Source: Pseudomonadota bacterium (GTDB taxonomy: Bacteria; Pseudomonadota; Gammaproteobacteria; Burkholderiales; Nitrosomonadaceae). Taken from it: a stretch of DNA of 44,785 bases. Below the pieces are notes generated by a model that did no database searches, was not told the origin of the DNA, and saw nothing but the letters and a program-made list of their open reading frames with translations. Position 1 is the stretch's first letter. Each line of letters opens with the position of its first letter. The position numbers and the translations under genes were made by a program. The stretch is taken from assembly GCA_018241205.1 (NCBI GenBank), contig JAFEEI010000051.1, forward strand, positions 1 through 44,785, given 5' to 3'. This document shows positions 18,206-27,538 of this stretch, one piece after another.

Positions 18206-18508
18206 TTAAATAATCGGGTTATGAACGGTGACCAGTTTGGTTCCGTCGGGAAATGTCGCTTCCACCTGAATATCCGGAATCATCTCGGGAACGCCTTCCA
18301 TGACATCCGTGCGCGTCAATACTCTTTGCCCCGCTGCCATCAGCTCCGCCACCGTACGGCCATCCCGGGCACCTTCCAATACGGCGCAGGTAATCAGCGC
18401 AACCGCTTCCGGGTAATTGAGCCTTAAGCCGCGGGCCTTGCGCCGCTCGGCCAGCAACCCGGCGGTGAAAATTTGCAGTTTGTCTTTCTCTCTCGGTGTT
18501 AAGTCCAT
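18206..18508 (-). CDS. ureA: Urease gamma subunit
   Basis: This 100-residue subunit has the canonical start [20 protein letters not shown] and the motif [11 protein letters not shown], ending in KLVTVHNPI. It is the smallest structural subunit and first in the ureABC order. An AGGAG ribosome binding site lies upstream (complement near 18514-18519). The ureD stop is 78 nt away, the largest gap within the structural part of the operon apart from the element-filled ureC-ureE gap. Confidence 0.97.
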   Translation of the reverse strand: MDLTPREKDKLQIFTAGLLAERRKARGLRLNYPEAVALITCAVLEGARDGRTVAELMAAGQRVLTRTDVMEGVPEMIPDIQVEATFPDGTKLVTVHNPII

Positions 18509-18586
18509 CGCTTTTCTCCTGGGTAAAGTTACATTTACAACTTAGTCGTTGCCATCCAAAGTCTTAACCGGCGGTGCAAACGCCCA

Positions 18587-19540
18587 TCATGTATTCCACA
18601 TCCTGGGAACAATCGCAGGACGTCCGAGAATTTCCGGACGGAACAATCCCCATGCGCACAGCATGATGTGCCGCGCTGCCTCGCTCGAATTGCCCAGATA
18701 GCGAACCACGGTAAGCGTTTTAAGCTGCGAAACACCAATTTGACCGGAACCGCCGGCGATGCCCGCGGATTCTTCGCGTACCAAATCGATCAATGCCTGC
18801 GGCATTGGTTTTCCAGTCAGCAGAAGCGTGGCGCACACCGGTTTGCCCGACAGGGCGAGCGGACCGTGCATGGCGGTGCTCTCACCGTGCAGCCGTATCT
18901 GCTCCAGCCAAATCATTGTGCCGTTACGCCGGATACTGGTGCGCTGCTTGACCTGACCGCTATTGAATGTCTCCCCCGACGCCGTGCGTCCGAAGCACAA
19001 TATTTCGCACCCCACGTAAGCGGCGTCGTTTTCCAGTATCACTTGGTGATCGATGTTGACATTGGCGTTGTTGAAAAAAATAGTTTCTTGCGGCGCCCAT
19101 TCGAGAGCGGCGCCTTTATTGACGCTGAGCGTGATTTTCTGGTGCGAGGTATGGCCGTTGGCTTTGTACCATTTCGCCGCGCCGGGTGTCGTGATCTGCA
19201 CCTTTGCAGCCGCACCGACATGCGCCGAGATTTCCAATTGATCACCGCCGACCACGCCCCCGGGCGGATGAATGATGACGGCATGACAAACTTCCCGGCC
19301 TTCCGGATAGAGCGGTTTTTGCACCAGCAGCGGACCGAAATGATCCCGCGCCACCAGACGGGAAGAACCGTCAATATCCGCAAATTCCAATGCTAATTTC
19401 GCTTGCAGCGGCTTATCGCAGTTAATCGAGGGTTGCGGCAAAGCCTCGTGCTGTGACTCGCGATCACTCACAACAGTCAAATTCTGCTGCTGAGTGGATA
19501 ATTCTTCTGAAGGTGTAGATAACAGCATGCGCATGATCAT
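18587..19540 (-). CDS. ureD: Urease accessory protein UreD (UreH)
   Basis: This 317-residue scaffold binds apo-urease and recruits UreF-UreG for nickel insertion. Family motifs include AVIIHPPGGVVGGD, TTPGAAKWYK and GCEILCFGR. The N-terminal 40 residues (Ser/Gln-rich) are variable. The start is uncertain because ATGs occur at residues 1, 3 and 5. It begins 24 nt after the porin stop, which ties the porin into the urease operon. Confidence 0.94.
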   Translation of the reverse strand: MIMRMLLSTPSEELSTQQQNLTVVSDRESQHEALPQPSINCDKPLQAKLALEFADIDGSSRLVARDHFGPLLVQKPLYPEGREVCHAVIIHPPGGVVGGDQLEISAHVGAAAKVQITTPGAAKWYKANGHTSHQKITLSVNKGAALEWAPQETIFFNNANVNIDHQVILENDAAYVGCEILCFGRTASGETFNSGQVKQRTSIRRNGTMIWLEQIRLHGESTAMHGPLALSGKPVCATLLLTGKPMPQALIDLVREESAGIAGGSGQIGVSQLKTLTVVRYLGNSSEAARHIMLCAWGLFRPEILGRPAIVPRMWNT

Positions 19541-19564
19541 TTACCGAAGGTATTCTTCCGGAAT

Positions 19565-20851
19565 CTAAATCTGCAATTGGAAAGAAATTTTAAAAACGTC
19601 AAGCGCCTGGCCCGTTACACCCGGCGCATAATTCAACCCCTTCATGAGCAGGTCGCCATGCTGATAGTACGCTGAGATGCGCGCATTGAAACCGTCGATA
19701 ATATAATTCAAACCGGCTTCGATTTCTTCCCGGTTGCTGCTGCGATTCGGTTGAATGCTGGTAAACCGGCCATAGGGCTGAAAATGCCCGATGCCGACTT
19801 TGGTTGGAAACATATAAAGACCCGTGACGGTCCACGACTTGCCGTCAAACATACAGAAACAATCCTTATCGCTAAACGCAGCGGTCGAGTAATTGGCATA
19901 GAACTGCTTGTATTCGGCGTTGGTGGTAAAAACACCCAGGTTTCTTGGCAGCACTTTTTCAAACAGCAAATCCCCGGTAAAACCGAGAAAATCGCTGCGA
20001 TGCGCGAGCGATCCGGCACCGTTTTTCTGGTACGACATACCGAACGCCAGCGCCAAAATGTCTCCCGCTTTACCGTAATACGTGCTGGAGGTGTAATAGC
20101 CCGGATTCTTCTCCGGATTCAGGAAATTATAAGTGACACGCGCAGCTGTCAGCACTGAGCCGCCTTGATTGGGACCCGCGGTATGCGTCGATTCCAATCC
20201 GCGGTAAACCCCCATGGCGTAACCCAGCGTTCCCGGCACGATCTTCGGTTCCGCATTGCCCCAGAAAGTCACGCCATCGTCACGGCCATAACGTCCGGCG
20301 CCGCCATCGCCGAATTTGGTGCTGAAATCCTGCGAAAAGAACGGCGTTTTGAAAGCATCGTGGGTCGCCTGAAAAAAGGGACCGCTTAATTCCCCCCGTT
20401 CGGTCGGCACCAGCATACGGCCGCCCCAGATATTGAAATAACGGTTGAACTCGAATTTTGCGATGGCATCGAGAACGTTATAGGACATTCTGGGGTTATC
20501 CCCGGCGCTGGTATTGTTACAGAAGAAACAATCGGTATTGACTTCGAACTTCAAATGCTCGCTGAACTGGCCGTTCAAATAAATACGCGTATTATCGTTG
20601 CTGTAGTTGCCGCCGTTCAAATTGCCGTTAAGATTTTCCGTCCACAGTCCGGAACCGCGATAGCCCGCACCCAGACTGATCCATCGCGTTTCGCTGGATT
20701 TTACTTTGAGTTTGTCGGAGATGGGCTTCAGCGACACATCCATTGCACAGGCTTGAAATGCCACAAAGAGAAAAATACCGGACAATAGGGAAAGCAGAAA
20801 AAATTTCGTTCTTTGGATTTTTGTCTGCAAATTGTCAGTATCTGTCTTCAT
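19565..20851 (-). CDS. Outer-membrane porin, probably for urea
   Basis: This 428-residue protein has a signal peptide (cleavage near FQACAMD) and a porin-like beta-barrel pattern, ending ISFQLQI. The style resembles OprO/OprP or short-chain-amide-type porins (GRMLVPTERGELSGPFF; NYIIDGFNARISAYYQHGD). Two Cys pairs, DCFFCN (about residues 108-111) and DCFCMF (about 331-333), are unusual for a porin and might form disulfides. It is the first gene of the urease operon with AGGAAGGTGG as ribosome binding site, so I infer a role in urea entry. The sequence alone does not give substrate specificity. Confidence 0.8.
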   Translation of the reverse strand: MKTDTDNLQTKIQRTKFFLLSLLSGIFLFVAFQACAMDVSLKPISDKLKVKSSETRWISLGAGYRGSGLWTENLNGNLNGGNYSNDNTRIYLNGQFSEHLKFEVNTDCFFCNNTSAGDNPRMSYNVLDAIAKFEFNRYFNIWGGRMLVPTERGELSGPFFQATHDAFKTPFFSQDFSTKFGDGGAGRYGRDDGVTFWGNAEPKIVPGTLGYAMGVYRGLESTHTAGPNQGGSVLTAARVTYNFLNPEKNPGYYTSSTYYGKAGDILALAFGMSYQKNGAGSLAHRSDFLGFTGDLLFEKVLPRNLGVFTTNAEYKQFYANYSTAAFSDKDCFCMFDGKSWTVTGLYMFPTKVGIGHFQPYGRFTSIQPNRSSNREEIEAGLNYIIDGFNARISAYYQHGDLLMKGLNYAPGVTGQALDVFKISFQLQI

Positions 20852-20906
20852 ACCGCCACCTTCCTATCATCGTTTATCAAAACGGCCGGCTGATTAATAA
20901 TCAAGG

Positions 20907-20988
20907 CACACAAAACTTACACAGCCGCATATTTTAGATCAGTTTTTTTAGCCGGATAAATTTGTAATATTTTTCCCTGTTTTGTGTG
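20907..20988. promoter_or_regulatory. Urease operon promoter region with spaced inverted repeat
   Basis: A perfect 10-bp inverted repeat, CACACAAAAC (20907-20916) and GTTTTGTGTG (20979-20988), is separated by 62 nt. Between the arms on the minus strand is a plausible sigma70 promoter, TTATCC, 17 nt, TAAAAT. No TGGCAC-N5-TTGCA sigma54 promoter was seen. The paired arms could bind a dimeric regulator or allow looping. The divergent peptidase gene starts at 21107, so the region may serve both. Confidence 0.4.
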
Positions 20989-21106
20989 AATCAAGGAGAT
21001 AGGATGTTTGATATGATGCTCGCCGTACCGTGAAGAAAATCACACTGCGCTGCAAATAGCGTGGAATTCCCGATAATCATCAGAATCCGTTCAATCTTCT
21101 TACAAA

Positions 21107-24100
21107 ATGCAAAAATCATTAAACTTCAGCGTCGCCTTTTTTGTGCTTGTTTTCTCCCTCTGTATCAGCCCGGTTGCGACGGCAAGTACCGGAACCTTCC
21201 ATCACCACATGGAAATTCAGTTGTCGCCAAACACTTCTGAGATCCGCGTCAAAGATCAAATCCGGATTCCGGATTGGGCACGGAATGCAAAAGAACCCGT
21301 GCAACTCGAATTCTTTTTGCATGCCGGTTTATCGATCACGGATGTTCAGGGTGCCGCAATTCAAGCAGATGAGAACGAGGTTGCGCTGAAATCCCGGCCG
21401 ATTTCGATCCGGCATTACACGGTAACGGTGCCACCCGGACGAGATACATTCACGCTGCACTATAGCGGTCAAATCCATCACGCGGTGCAAGGGCCGGGGC
21501 AGGAGTATGCGCGCAGTTTCGGTTCGACACCGGGGGTGATTGCGCCGGAAGGCGTGTTCTTGGCCAATGCCAGCGCCTGGTATCCGCAATTCGGCGATGC
21601 GCTGGTATCGTTTCATCTCGACATTCAACTGCCAGCCGGTTGGGATGTGGTAAGCCAGGGGGCGTTATTGCGTGAGAATGGCGCCAGTGAAACCCGGCAC
21701 ATTGTTTGGGAGGAAAAGCAGCCACAGGATGACATCTACCTGGTGGCCGGGCGTTATCAACGTTACACGCAATCCGCCGGAGCGGTCACTGCGCTGGTCT
21801 ATCTGCGCAGCCCCGATCAGACATTGGCGCAGAAATATCTGGACGCCACCGCGCAATATATCGCCCTATACAACAAATTGATCGGCCCCTACCCTTACAC
21901 AAAATTCGCGCTGGTCGAGAATTTCTGGGAAAGCGGTTACGGCATGCCCTCCTTCACGCTGTTGGGCTCCAAGGTGATTCGCTTGCCATTCATTTTGCAC
22001 TCGTCGTATCCGCATGAAATTTTGCACAACTACTGGGGCAACGGCGTGTTTGTCGATTACGCCAAAGGCAACTGGGCGGAAGGATTGACCGCTTATCTGG
22101 CGGATCACCTAATCAACGAGCAGCGCGGCAAAGGCGAAGAATACCGCCGCGATGTGCTGCAAAAGTATGCGGATTTCGTCAACAAGGAAAAAGATTTCCC
22201 GATTATTCGCTTCGTCTCGCGCCATAGCGCCAGTTCGGAAGCGGTCGGCTACGGCAAAACCATGATGTTCTTCCACATGCTGCGGCTGGAACTGGGCGAT
22301 AACGAGTTCACTAAAGTGTTGCGGCGGTTCTACCAGCAATTCAAATTCCAGCAAGCAACGTTTACCGATTTGCTCACCACGTTCAATACCGTCACCGGCA
22401 AGGATCTGACGCAACAATTCGAGCAATGGGTGCAACGCACCGGCGCGCCGGATCTGGTGCTGCGCAGCGCCGAAGCAAAACCTCACGGCGACGGCTATAA
22501 ACTCACGCTCACCGTCGAACAAACGCAAGCGGGTGAACCATATCGCTTGCAAGTACCAGTCGCCGTCACGCTGGCAGGCGAAGATATGGCGACCGAATCG
22601 CACATCATTCTCGAACAGAAAAAACAAACATTCGAGCTGGAATTCGCCAACCGCCCGGTACGCATCGACCTCGATCCGCGTTTCGATGTGTTCCGCCGCT
22701 TGGATAGCCGCGAGATTCCTTCGGCGCTGTCGCAAGGCTTCGGCGCGGAAAAACCGCTGCTGATCCTGCCGGCGCGGGAATCCCAAGCCGTACTGGAAGC
22801 ATACCGCGCACTGGCAGCAAACTGGCAAAAGACCCAGGCCAGCCTGCTGGAAATCGTCACCGACGAGCAATTGAAAACGTTACCGGAGGATCGCACCGTC
22901 TGGATTCTGGGCTGGCAAAACCGTTTTGCCGATGCACTGCCGAAAGCTTTGGCAGATCGCGGCGTCACTGTTCAGCACCAGCAACTGCAACTGGAGCGTA
23001 AACGCTATCCGCAAGCCGGTCACGCCGTAGTGCTGACTGCACGGCAACCTGCCGATCCCGGCAAAACCCTGTTGTGGGTTGCCGCCGATAATCCCAAGGC
23101 CATCGCCGAACTCGCCAGCAAACTGCCGCATTACCGCAAGTACAGTTACCTGGTGTTCAAGGGTGACGAGCTGACCAATATCGACAAAGGCCAATGGCCG
23201 GTTCTGCAATCGCCGTTGTCGCAAGCGGTACGGCAAAAAGACGGTTACGTAATCAACGCCGCGCATTCCACGCACACCGCTATCGTCAAGCCGCGCCGGG
23301 CACTGGCGGAACTGCCGCCGGTCTTTTCCGAAAGCCGCATGCTGGCGGATATCACTCACTTGTCGCACCATTCGTTTAAAGGACGCGAACTGGGCACGCC
23401 GGAACTGGATGAAGCGGCAACGTATATCGCCAAGCAATTTCAGCACATCGGCCTGCTACCCGGCGGTGACGACAACAGCTATTTCCAGACCTGGCAACAG
23501 GATGCCGGTCTGCCGAAAGGCAATATCACGCTGCGTAACATCGTCGGCATTCTACCCGGCACCAACCCGCAGCTCGCCGGACAAAGCCTGGTGATCGGCG
23601 CGCATTACGATCATCTCGGCACTGGCTGGCCGGATGTGCGTGCCGCGCATCAAGGCAAAATCCACCACGGCGCCGACGACAACGCCAGCGGCATCGCCGT
23701 CATGCTGGAACTCGCCCGGCAAATTGCGCCGAAGTGGCAACCGGAACGCACCGTCATTTTCGCCGCCTTCACCGGCGAAGAAGCCAATCTGCTCGGCTCC
23801 AGGCATTATGTCCGCAGCAGCGAAAAATTCCCGGCGGGAAAAATCATCGCGATGTTGAATCTGGACACCGTCGGACGGCTGGACAACAATCCGGTCACGG
23901 TATTCGGCATCGGCACTGCGCGTGAACTGGTGCACATCTTCCGCGGCGCAAGTTTCGTCACCGGCATCCCGGTCAACGCCGTGCAAGACGACTTCGGCTC
24001 CAGCGATCAAGCCGCATTCATCCAAGCCGGCATCCCAGCGGTACAATTCTTCGCCAGCGCACACGAGGACTACCACGCCCCCGGCGACACCGCCGATAAA

Positions 24101-24502
24101 ATCGACTCCACCGGACTGGTCAAAGTCGCCGCCATCCTGAAAGAAGCCAGCGAATACCTCGCCAACCGCATCGAACCGCTGACGGTCACGCTGTCATCCG
24201 CTCCCGCGCCTGCTGAATCCACCAAACCCACAGAAAAACGCAAAACCAGCCTCGGCACCGTTCCCGATTTCTCGTACCAAGGCGAGGGCGTGCGCATCGA
24301 CAACACCCTCCCCGGCTCTCCGGCGCAACAAGCCGGACTGCAACCCGGCGACATTTTGATTCAACTGGCTGGGCAGCCGATCAGCGATTTGGCATCGTAT
24401 GCGGCGATTTTGCGCACGCTGAAAGCGGGGGAAAAAACTGAATTAGAATACCGGCGAAGTGGCAAGTTGAATAAGATTGAAGTGATGTTGATTGAACGTT
24501 AA
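21107..24502 (+). CDS. M1-like / M28 / PDZ fusion peptidase, exported
   Basis: This 1131-residue exported protein has a signal peptide ending near PVATAST. An M1 (gluzincin) peptidase unit occupies about 30-560, with zinc ligands H303 and H307 in HEILH and E325 in [11 protein letters not shown] linker without recognised motifs (about 560-740) follows. An M28 di-zinc aminopeptidase occupies about 745-1015, with H833 (GAHYDHLG), D857/D858 (HGADDNASG), E891/E892 ([11 protein letters not shown]), D920 (NLDTVGR) and H986/H990 (HEDYHAPGD). A C-terminal PDZ domain (about 1045-1131, [20 protein letters not shown]) completes it. It probably degrades peptides in the periplasm or at the outer face. The ribosome binding site is weak. 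Confidence 0.9.
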   Translation: MQKSLNFSVAFFVLVFSLCISPVATASTGTFHHHMEIQLSPNTSEIRVKDQIRIPDWARNAKEPVQLEFFLHAGLSITDVQGAAIQADENEVALKSRPISIRHYTVTVPPGRDTFTLHYSGQIHHAVQGPGQEYARSFGSTPGVIAPEGVFLANASAWYPQFGDALVSFHLDIQLPAGWDVVSQGALLRENGASETRHIVWEEKQPQDDIYLVAGRYQRYTQSAGAVTALVYLRSPDQTLAQKYLDATAQYIALYNKLIGPYPYTKFALVENFWESGYGMPSFTLLGSKVIRLPFILHSSYPHEILHNYWGNGVFVDYAKGNWAEGLTAYLADHLINEQRGKGEEYRRDVLQKYADFVNKEKDFPIIRFVSRHSASSEAVGYGKTMMFFHMLRLELGDNEFTKVLRRFYQQFKFQQATFTDLLTTFNTVTGKDLTQQFEQWVQRTGAPDLVLRSAEAKPHGDGYKLTLTVEQTQAGEPYRLQVPVAVTLAGEDMATESHIILEQKKQTFELEFANRPVRIDLDPRFDVFRRLDSREIPSALSQGFGAEKPLLILPARESQAVLEAYRALAANWQKTQASLLEIVTDEQLKTLPEDRTVWILGWQNRFADALPKALADRGVTVQHQQLQLERKRYPQAGHAVVLTARQPADPGKTLLWVAADNPKAIAELASKLPHYRKYSYLVFKGDELTNIDKGQWPVLQSPLSQAVRQKDGYVINAAHSTHTAIVKPRRALAELPPVFSESRMLADITHLSHHSFKGRELGTPELDEAATYIAKQFQHIGLLPGGDDNSYFQTWQQDAGLPKGNITLRNIVGILPGTNPQLAGQSLVIGAHYDHLGTGWPDVRAAHQGKIHHGADDNASGIAVMLELARQIAPKWQPERTVIFAAFTGEEANLLGSRHYVRSSEKFPAGKIIAMLNLDTVGRLDNNPVTVFGIGTARELVHIFRGASFVTGIPVNAVQDDFGSSDQAAFIQAGIPAVQFFASAHEDYHAPGDTADKIDSTGLVKVAAILKEASEYLANRIEPLTVTLSSAPAPAESTKPTEKRKTSLGTVPDFSYQGEGVRIDNTLPGSPAQQAGLQPGDILIQLAGQPISDLASYAAILRTLKAGEKTELEYRRSGKLNKIEVMLIER

Positions 24503-24524
24503 AAACTATGATTCGATATTCTAT

Positions 24525-24585
24525 TTTGGAGTTGGAGTTGTCCCGTTTTGATGAACACATTATGATCTACGGAAACAACTCCAAA
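24525..24585. other. Long-loop inverted repeat between convergent genes
   Basis: TTTGGAGTTG (24525-24534) and CAACTCCAAA (24576-24585) form a perfect 10-bp inverted repeat with a 41-nt loop, between the converging peptidase and efflux-lipoprotein genes. No T-tract follows, so a classical terminator is doubtful. Confidence 0.35.
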
Positions 24586-24595
24586 GTTTCTGCGC

Positions 24596-26230
24596 TTAAG
24601 GCGATTTACGTACTTTTATGTATGAAGACTCAACTGAGGGTTTTGTCAAGTTATTGTTTTTGGTGTTTCTATCGGCAGGATTCGCATCGACGTCAATCTC
24701 TCCGGCTGGTGCTGGCTTATCAAGATCAGTATATTGCAATATGCCAAAGGGTTGAATTTCGTTGTCGGCGGGTAATTGATCGCGATTCCAGCCTCCTCCA
24801 AGCGCACGAATAAGCGCCACCGATGCTTTCAGTAGATCAGTCTTGATCTGTACAGAATCGATACTGGCCGTCAGCGTACCGAGTTGGGAATAAATGAGTT
24901 CAAGACTGGACGCCAGAGCGCCCTTATAGAGTTCCATGGTAAGGTTTTGTGTTTTACGTGCAGCTTCGACGGCGGCGTCCTGCCGCTCGGCAGCAATCGT
25001 TATCCAATGAGTCTGGGCCAGGTTATTCTCAACTTCGCGAAAGGCGTTCAGTACGGTCGAGCGATATAAATTTTCTGTCTCGCGATAGACCGACCATGAT
25101 TGTTGTAACTGCGCCCGACGGTACCCACCTTGGAAAAGTGGAATGGAAAAAGAGGAACCATAAGCCCAGAAACTGTTAGCCAAGCTAAGCAGATTGAGTC
25201 CAGAATCCTCAAGCCCTCCTCCAAGCCGGAAGGATACGTTTGGAAAAAAAGCGGCGCGTGCAATTCCAATGGTGCGGTTAGCCTGTGCCATCCGGCGCTC
25301 CATTGCGGCAATATCGGGCCGGCGTTCAAGTAAAGTAGATGGAATTGTCTGTGGAAGGCTAAAATTCGCGGTAAGGAGGTTATCTACCGGTTCGAGTTTA
25401 AAACTAGCTGGAGCAAGATTAAGGAGAATTGCAATAGCCTGTTCCATCACTTTGCGTTCACCATGCATCAGAGCCAATTTTGACTCAGTAGCGTACAACA
25501 GAGACTCAGCACGCGCTACGTCGAGGGCAGAAGCGATCTTGCCTTCGAACTGAGTCTCTACAACAGTTAATGAGTAGTTATAAAGATCGATCGACTGTTT
25601 GTAAATCGCGATTTGTGCATCCAGTCCACGCAGTGTGAAATAATTCGATGCAATTTCCGCCTGCAGAATAAGGCGTGCCAGTCCATAATCGGCCGCGCGT
25701 TCCTCAGCACGATAGATTTTGGCTTGTGCGGCATTCCGGAGTTTCGACCAGAAATCCGGTTCCCAGGATGCGATTCCATCCATCAGAACTTGAGTATCGC
25801 TGTCAGGTTCTCCGGGAGCACGGAAGAGGGTATGATCGGATTGTCTGTTATTGCTGCCACCAAACCCAAAGCCCATTTGGGGGAAATATCGAGATCGCGC
25901 CTTCATCATTGCATTACGTGCTTGAACAAACCGTTCGGCTGCAGCATGCAAGTCTGGATTGGCTGCCATCGCCTGTTCTACGAGACTGTCAAGAATTGGA
26001 TCGTCATATAGTTTCCACCAGTCAGGCCGGAGTACATCATCCGACGGATTAGCTTTAACGAAAGAACTCGTTCCCTCCCAAGAATCCGGAACAACGAATT
26101 GAGGTTCTTGATATTTGGGTGAAAGATCAAATGCAGGAAAAGTATTGCAAGCCGCCAGACTAACTGCCAGAAATAAGAAACTACCAAATCTTACGCCGAG
26201 ACGGCAGAGGTTTGAAAATATGGTTTCCAT
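24596..26230 (-). CDS. RND efflux outer-membrane lipoprotein (NodT/OprM family)
   Basis: This 544-residue TolC-like channel has a lipoprotein signal with lipobox LAAC (Cys28). It carries the family motif WWKLYDDPILDSLVEQAMAA and a duplicated coiled-coil/barrel organisation (RRPDIAAMERRMAQAN at the repeat). It forms the outer-membrane exit duct for the pump encoded upstream. The C-terminal tail of about 60 residues past the second repeat is Asn/Asp-rich and longer than in typical OprM proteins. It is the third gene of the permease-adaptor-OMF operon, 56 nt after the adaptor. Confidence 0.93.
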   Translation of the reverse strand: METIFSNLCRLGVRFGSFLFLAVSLAACNTFPAFDLSPKYQEPQFVVPDSWEGTSSFVKANPSDDVLRPDWWKLYDDPILDSLVEQAMAANPDLHAAAERFVQARNAMMKARSRYFPQMGFGFGGSNNRQSDHTLFRAPGEPDSDTQVLMDGIASWEPDFWSKLRNAAQAKIYRAEERAADYGLARLILQAEIASNYFTLRGLDAQIAIYKQSIDLYNYSLTVVETQFEGKIASALDVARAESLLYATESKLALMHGERKVMEQAIAILLNLAPASFKLEPVDNLLTANFSLPQTIPSTLLERRPDIAAMERRMAQANRTIGIARAAFFPNVSFRLGGGLEDSGLNLLSLANSFWAYGSSFSIPLFQGGYRRAQLQQSWSVYRETENLYRSTVLNAFREVENNLAQTHWITIAAERQDAAVEAARKTQNLTMELYKGALASSLELIYSQLGTLTASIDSVQIKTDLLKASVALIRALGGGWNRDQLPADNEIQPFGILQYTDLDKPAPAGEIDVDANPADRNTKNNNLTKPSVESSYIKVRKSP

Positions 26231-26286
26231 TTTTACACCGCAAGTCAGTTATAGTCAGATGATCGAAATGATCGTTATGATGCATG

Positions 26287-27537
26287 CTATCTGTTTAACG
26301 CTTGTTTTGAACTCGGATCCGGTATTTCCGAGTGTGAGGCTGATTTCGACTCCTCACGTGATTCCACTGGTTCATTGATCATGTCATACCCCGGTCTAGG
26401 CGTTACAATTTTCACCAAATCACCTTCAAGCAAGGCAGCGCTGGGATTGTTTATAAGCCGGTCCTCTGTTGTGACGCCCCCGCTTACTTCGACAGTAGCG
26501 TCGAGGAACCTGGTTACCGTGATCGGCTTGAAGCGAACACGGTTGTTTTCATCGACATAGGCAACTCGAACTCCCATTTCATCAAATACCATCGAACTGG
26601 ATGGAATCGAGAGATGATTATGCGAAACCTCTACGGTCAGATTGACTGACGCATAGGAGCCAGGCCACAGATCTCGCTCTTCATTTTCAATCACGAATTG
26701 GGTGACCACCGTGCGTGTACTCTCATTGAAGCCGCGCGCAGTTGTTAGAAATTCGGCAGTGAAATGCCGGTTGGAAAATTGCGGCACCGTTAGATCGGCC
26801 TTCAAGCCATCATGCATAACGGCACCGTATGCCTCGGGCACATTGACAAACAAACGCAACCGGCTGATATCTGCGACAGTAAAAAGATTGCGGACTTCAC
26901 CTTCCGGTGTGCTGATAGTGCCTTCCTTATTGATGAAGTCTCCCACATTAATGCTACGGTTAATGACCACGCCGTCATACGGCGCAACAATTGTTTTAAA
27001 CCGAATTAATGCTTCATAGTTACTGACTCTTTGTTTGGCGGCATTGACTTTTGCCTGTTGGGCTTTGGCCTCGGCAACCTTCACCGAAATCGCCTGCTCG
27101 GATACCGCCTGGTTTTTACGCAAGGCGATATATCGTTCCGCAGTGAGTTTAGCAAGATTATTAAGGGCTATTTCCGACTCCAGATCCGCCTTGCTTTGCC
27201 GGTATTTGGCATCTAGAGCCGGCGCGTAGATTTCGGCAAGGATATCCCCTTTTTTCACGATCGCTCCCCAATCCTTGTACCACATTTTCACATAACCAGA
27301 TACCTGGGCATAGATCGGCGCCTGAAACCAAGCTTGGATAGTTCCTGGAAGCTTGATGGTTTCTGTAGAAGGCAGTGGTTTGGCATAAACGATAGCCACC
27401 GTCGGAGTGTCATTTTCAATCGCTTTTTCTGTTAAAGAAGCCATGTCTCGCTTGGATTCAATGATTCGATAACCCATATAGGCGACACCAAGAACGATCA
27501 CCAAAATCATCATGTTTTTTTGCTTTGATTTCTCCAT
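26287..27537 (-). CDS. RND efflux periplasmic adaptor (MFP)
   Basis: This membrane-fusion protein of about 416 residues links permease and outer-membrane channel. One N-terminal anchor helix (MMILVIVLGVAYMGYRI) precedes a lipoyl-type hybrid motif (GTIQAWFQAPIYAQVSGYV), an alpha-hairpin, and the second lipoyl half (TIVAPYDGVVINRSINVGDF). The C-terminal 30 residues are charged. I chose the ATG at 27537: GGAGA lies 9 nt upstream and the start nearly overlaps the permease stop (27539-27541). A longer frame to 27630 would run deep into the permease gene. Confidence 0.93.
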   Translation of the reverse strand: MEKSKQKNMMILVIVLGVAYMGYRIIESKRDMASLTEKAIENDTPTVAIVYAKPLPSTETIKLPGTIQAWFQAPIYAQVSGYVKMWYKDWGAIVKKGDILAEIYAPALDAKYRQSKADLESEIALNNLAKLTAERYIALRKNQAVSEQAISVKVAEAKAQQAKVNAAKQRVSNYEALIRFKTIVAPYDGVVINRSINVGDFINKEGTISTPEGEVRNLFTVADISRLRLFVNVPEAYGAVMHDGLKADLTVPQFSNRHFTAEFLTTARGFNESTRTVVTQFVIENEERDLWPGSYASVNLTVEVSHNHLSIPSSSMVFDEMGVRVAYVDENNRVRFKPITVTRFLDATVEVSGGVTTEDRLINNPSAALLEGDLVKIVTPRPGYDMINEPVESREESKSASHSEIPDPSSKQALNR

Positions 27538-27538
27538 A

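Noticed and set aside
24508..24813. 101-codon frame after the peptidase gene
   Set aside because: It is mostly antisense to the efflux lipoprotein gene and lacks protein-like composition.
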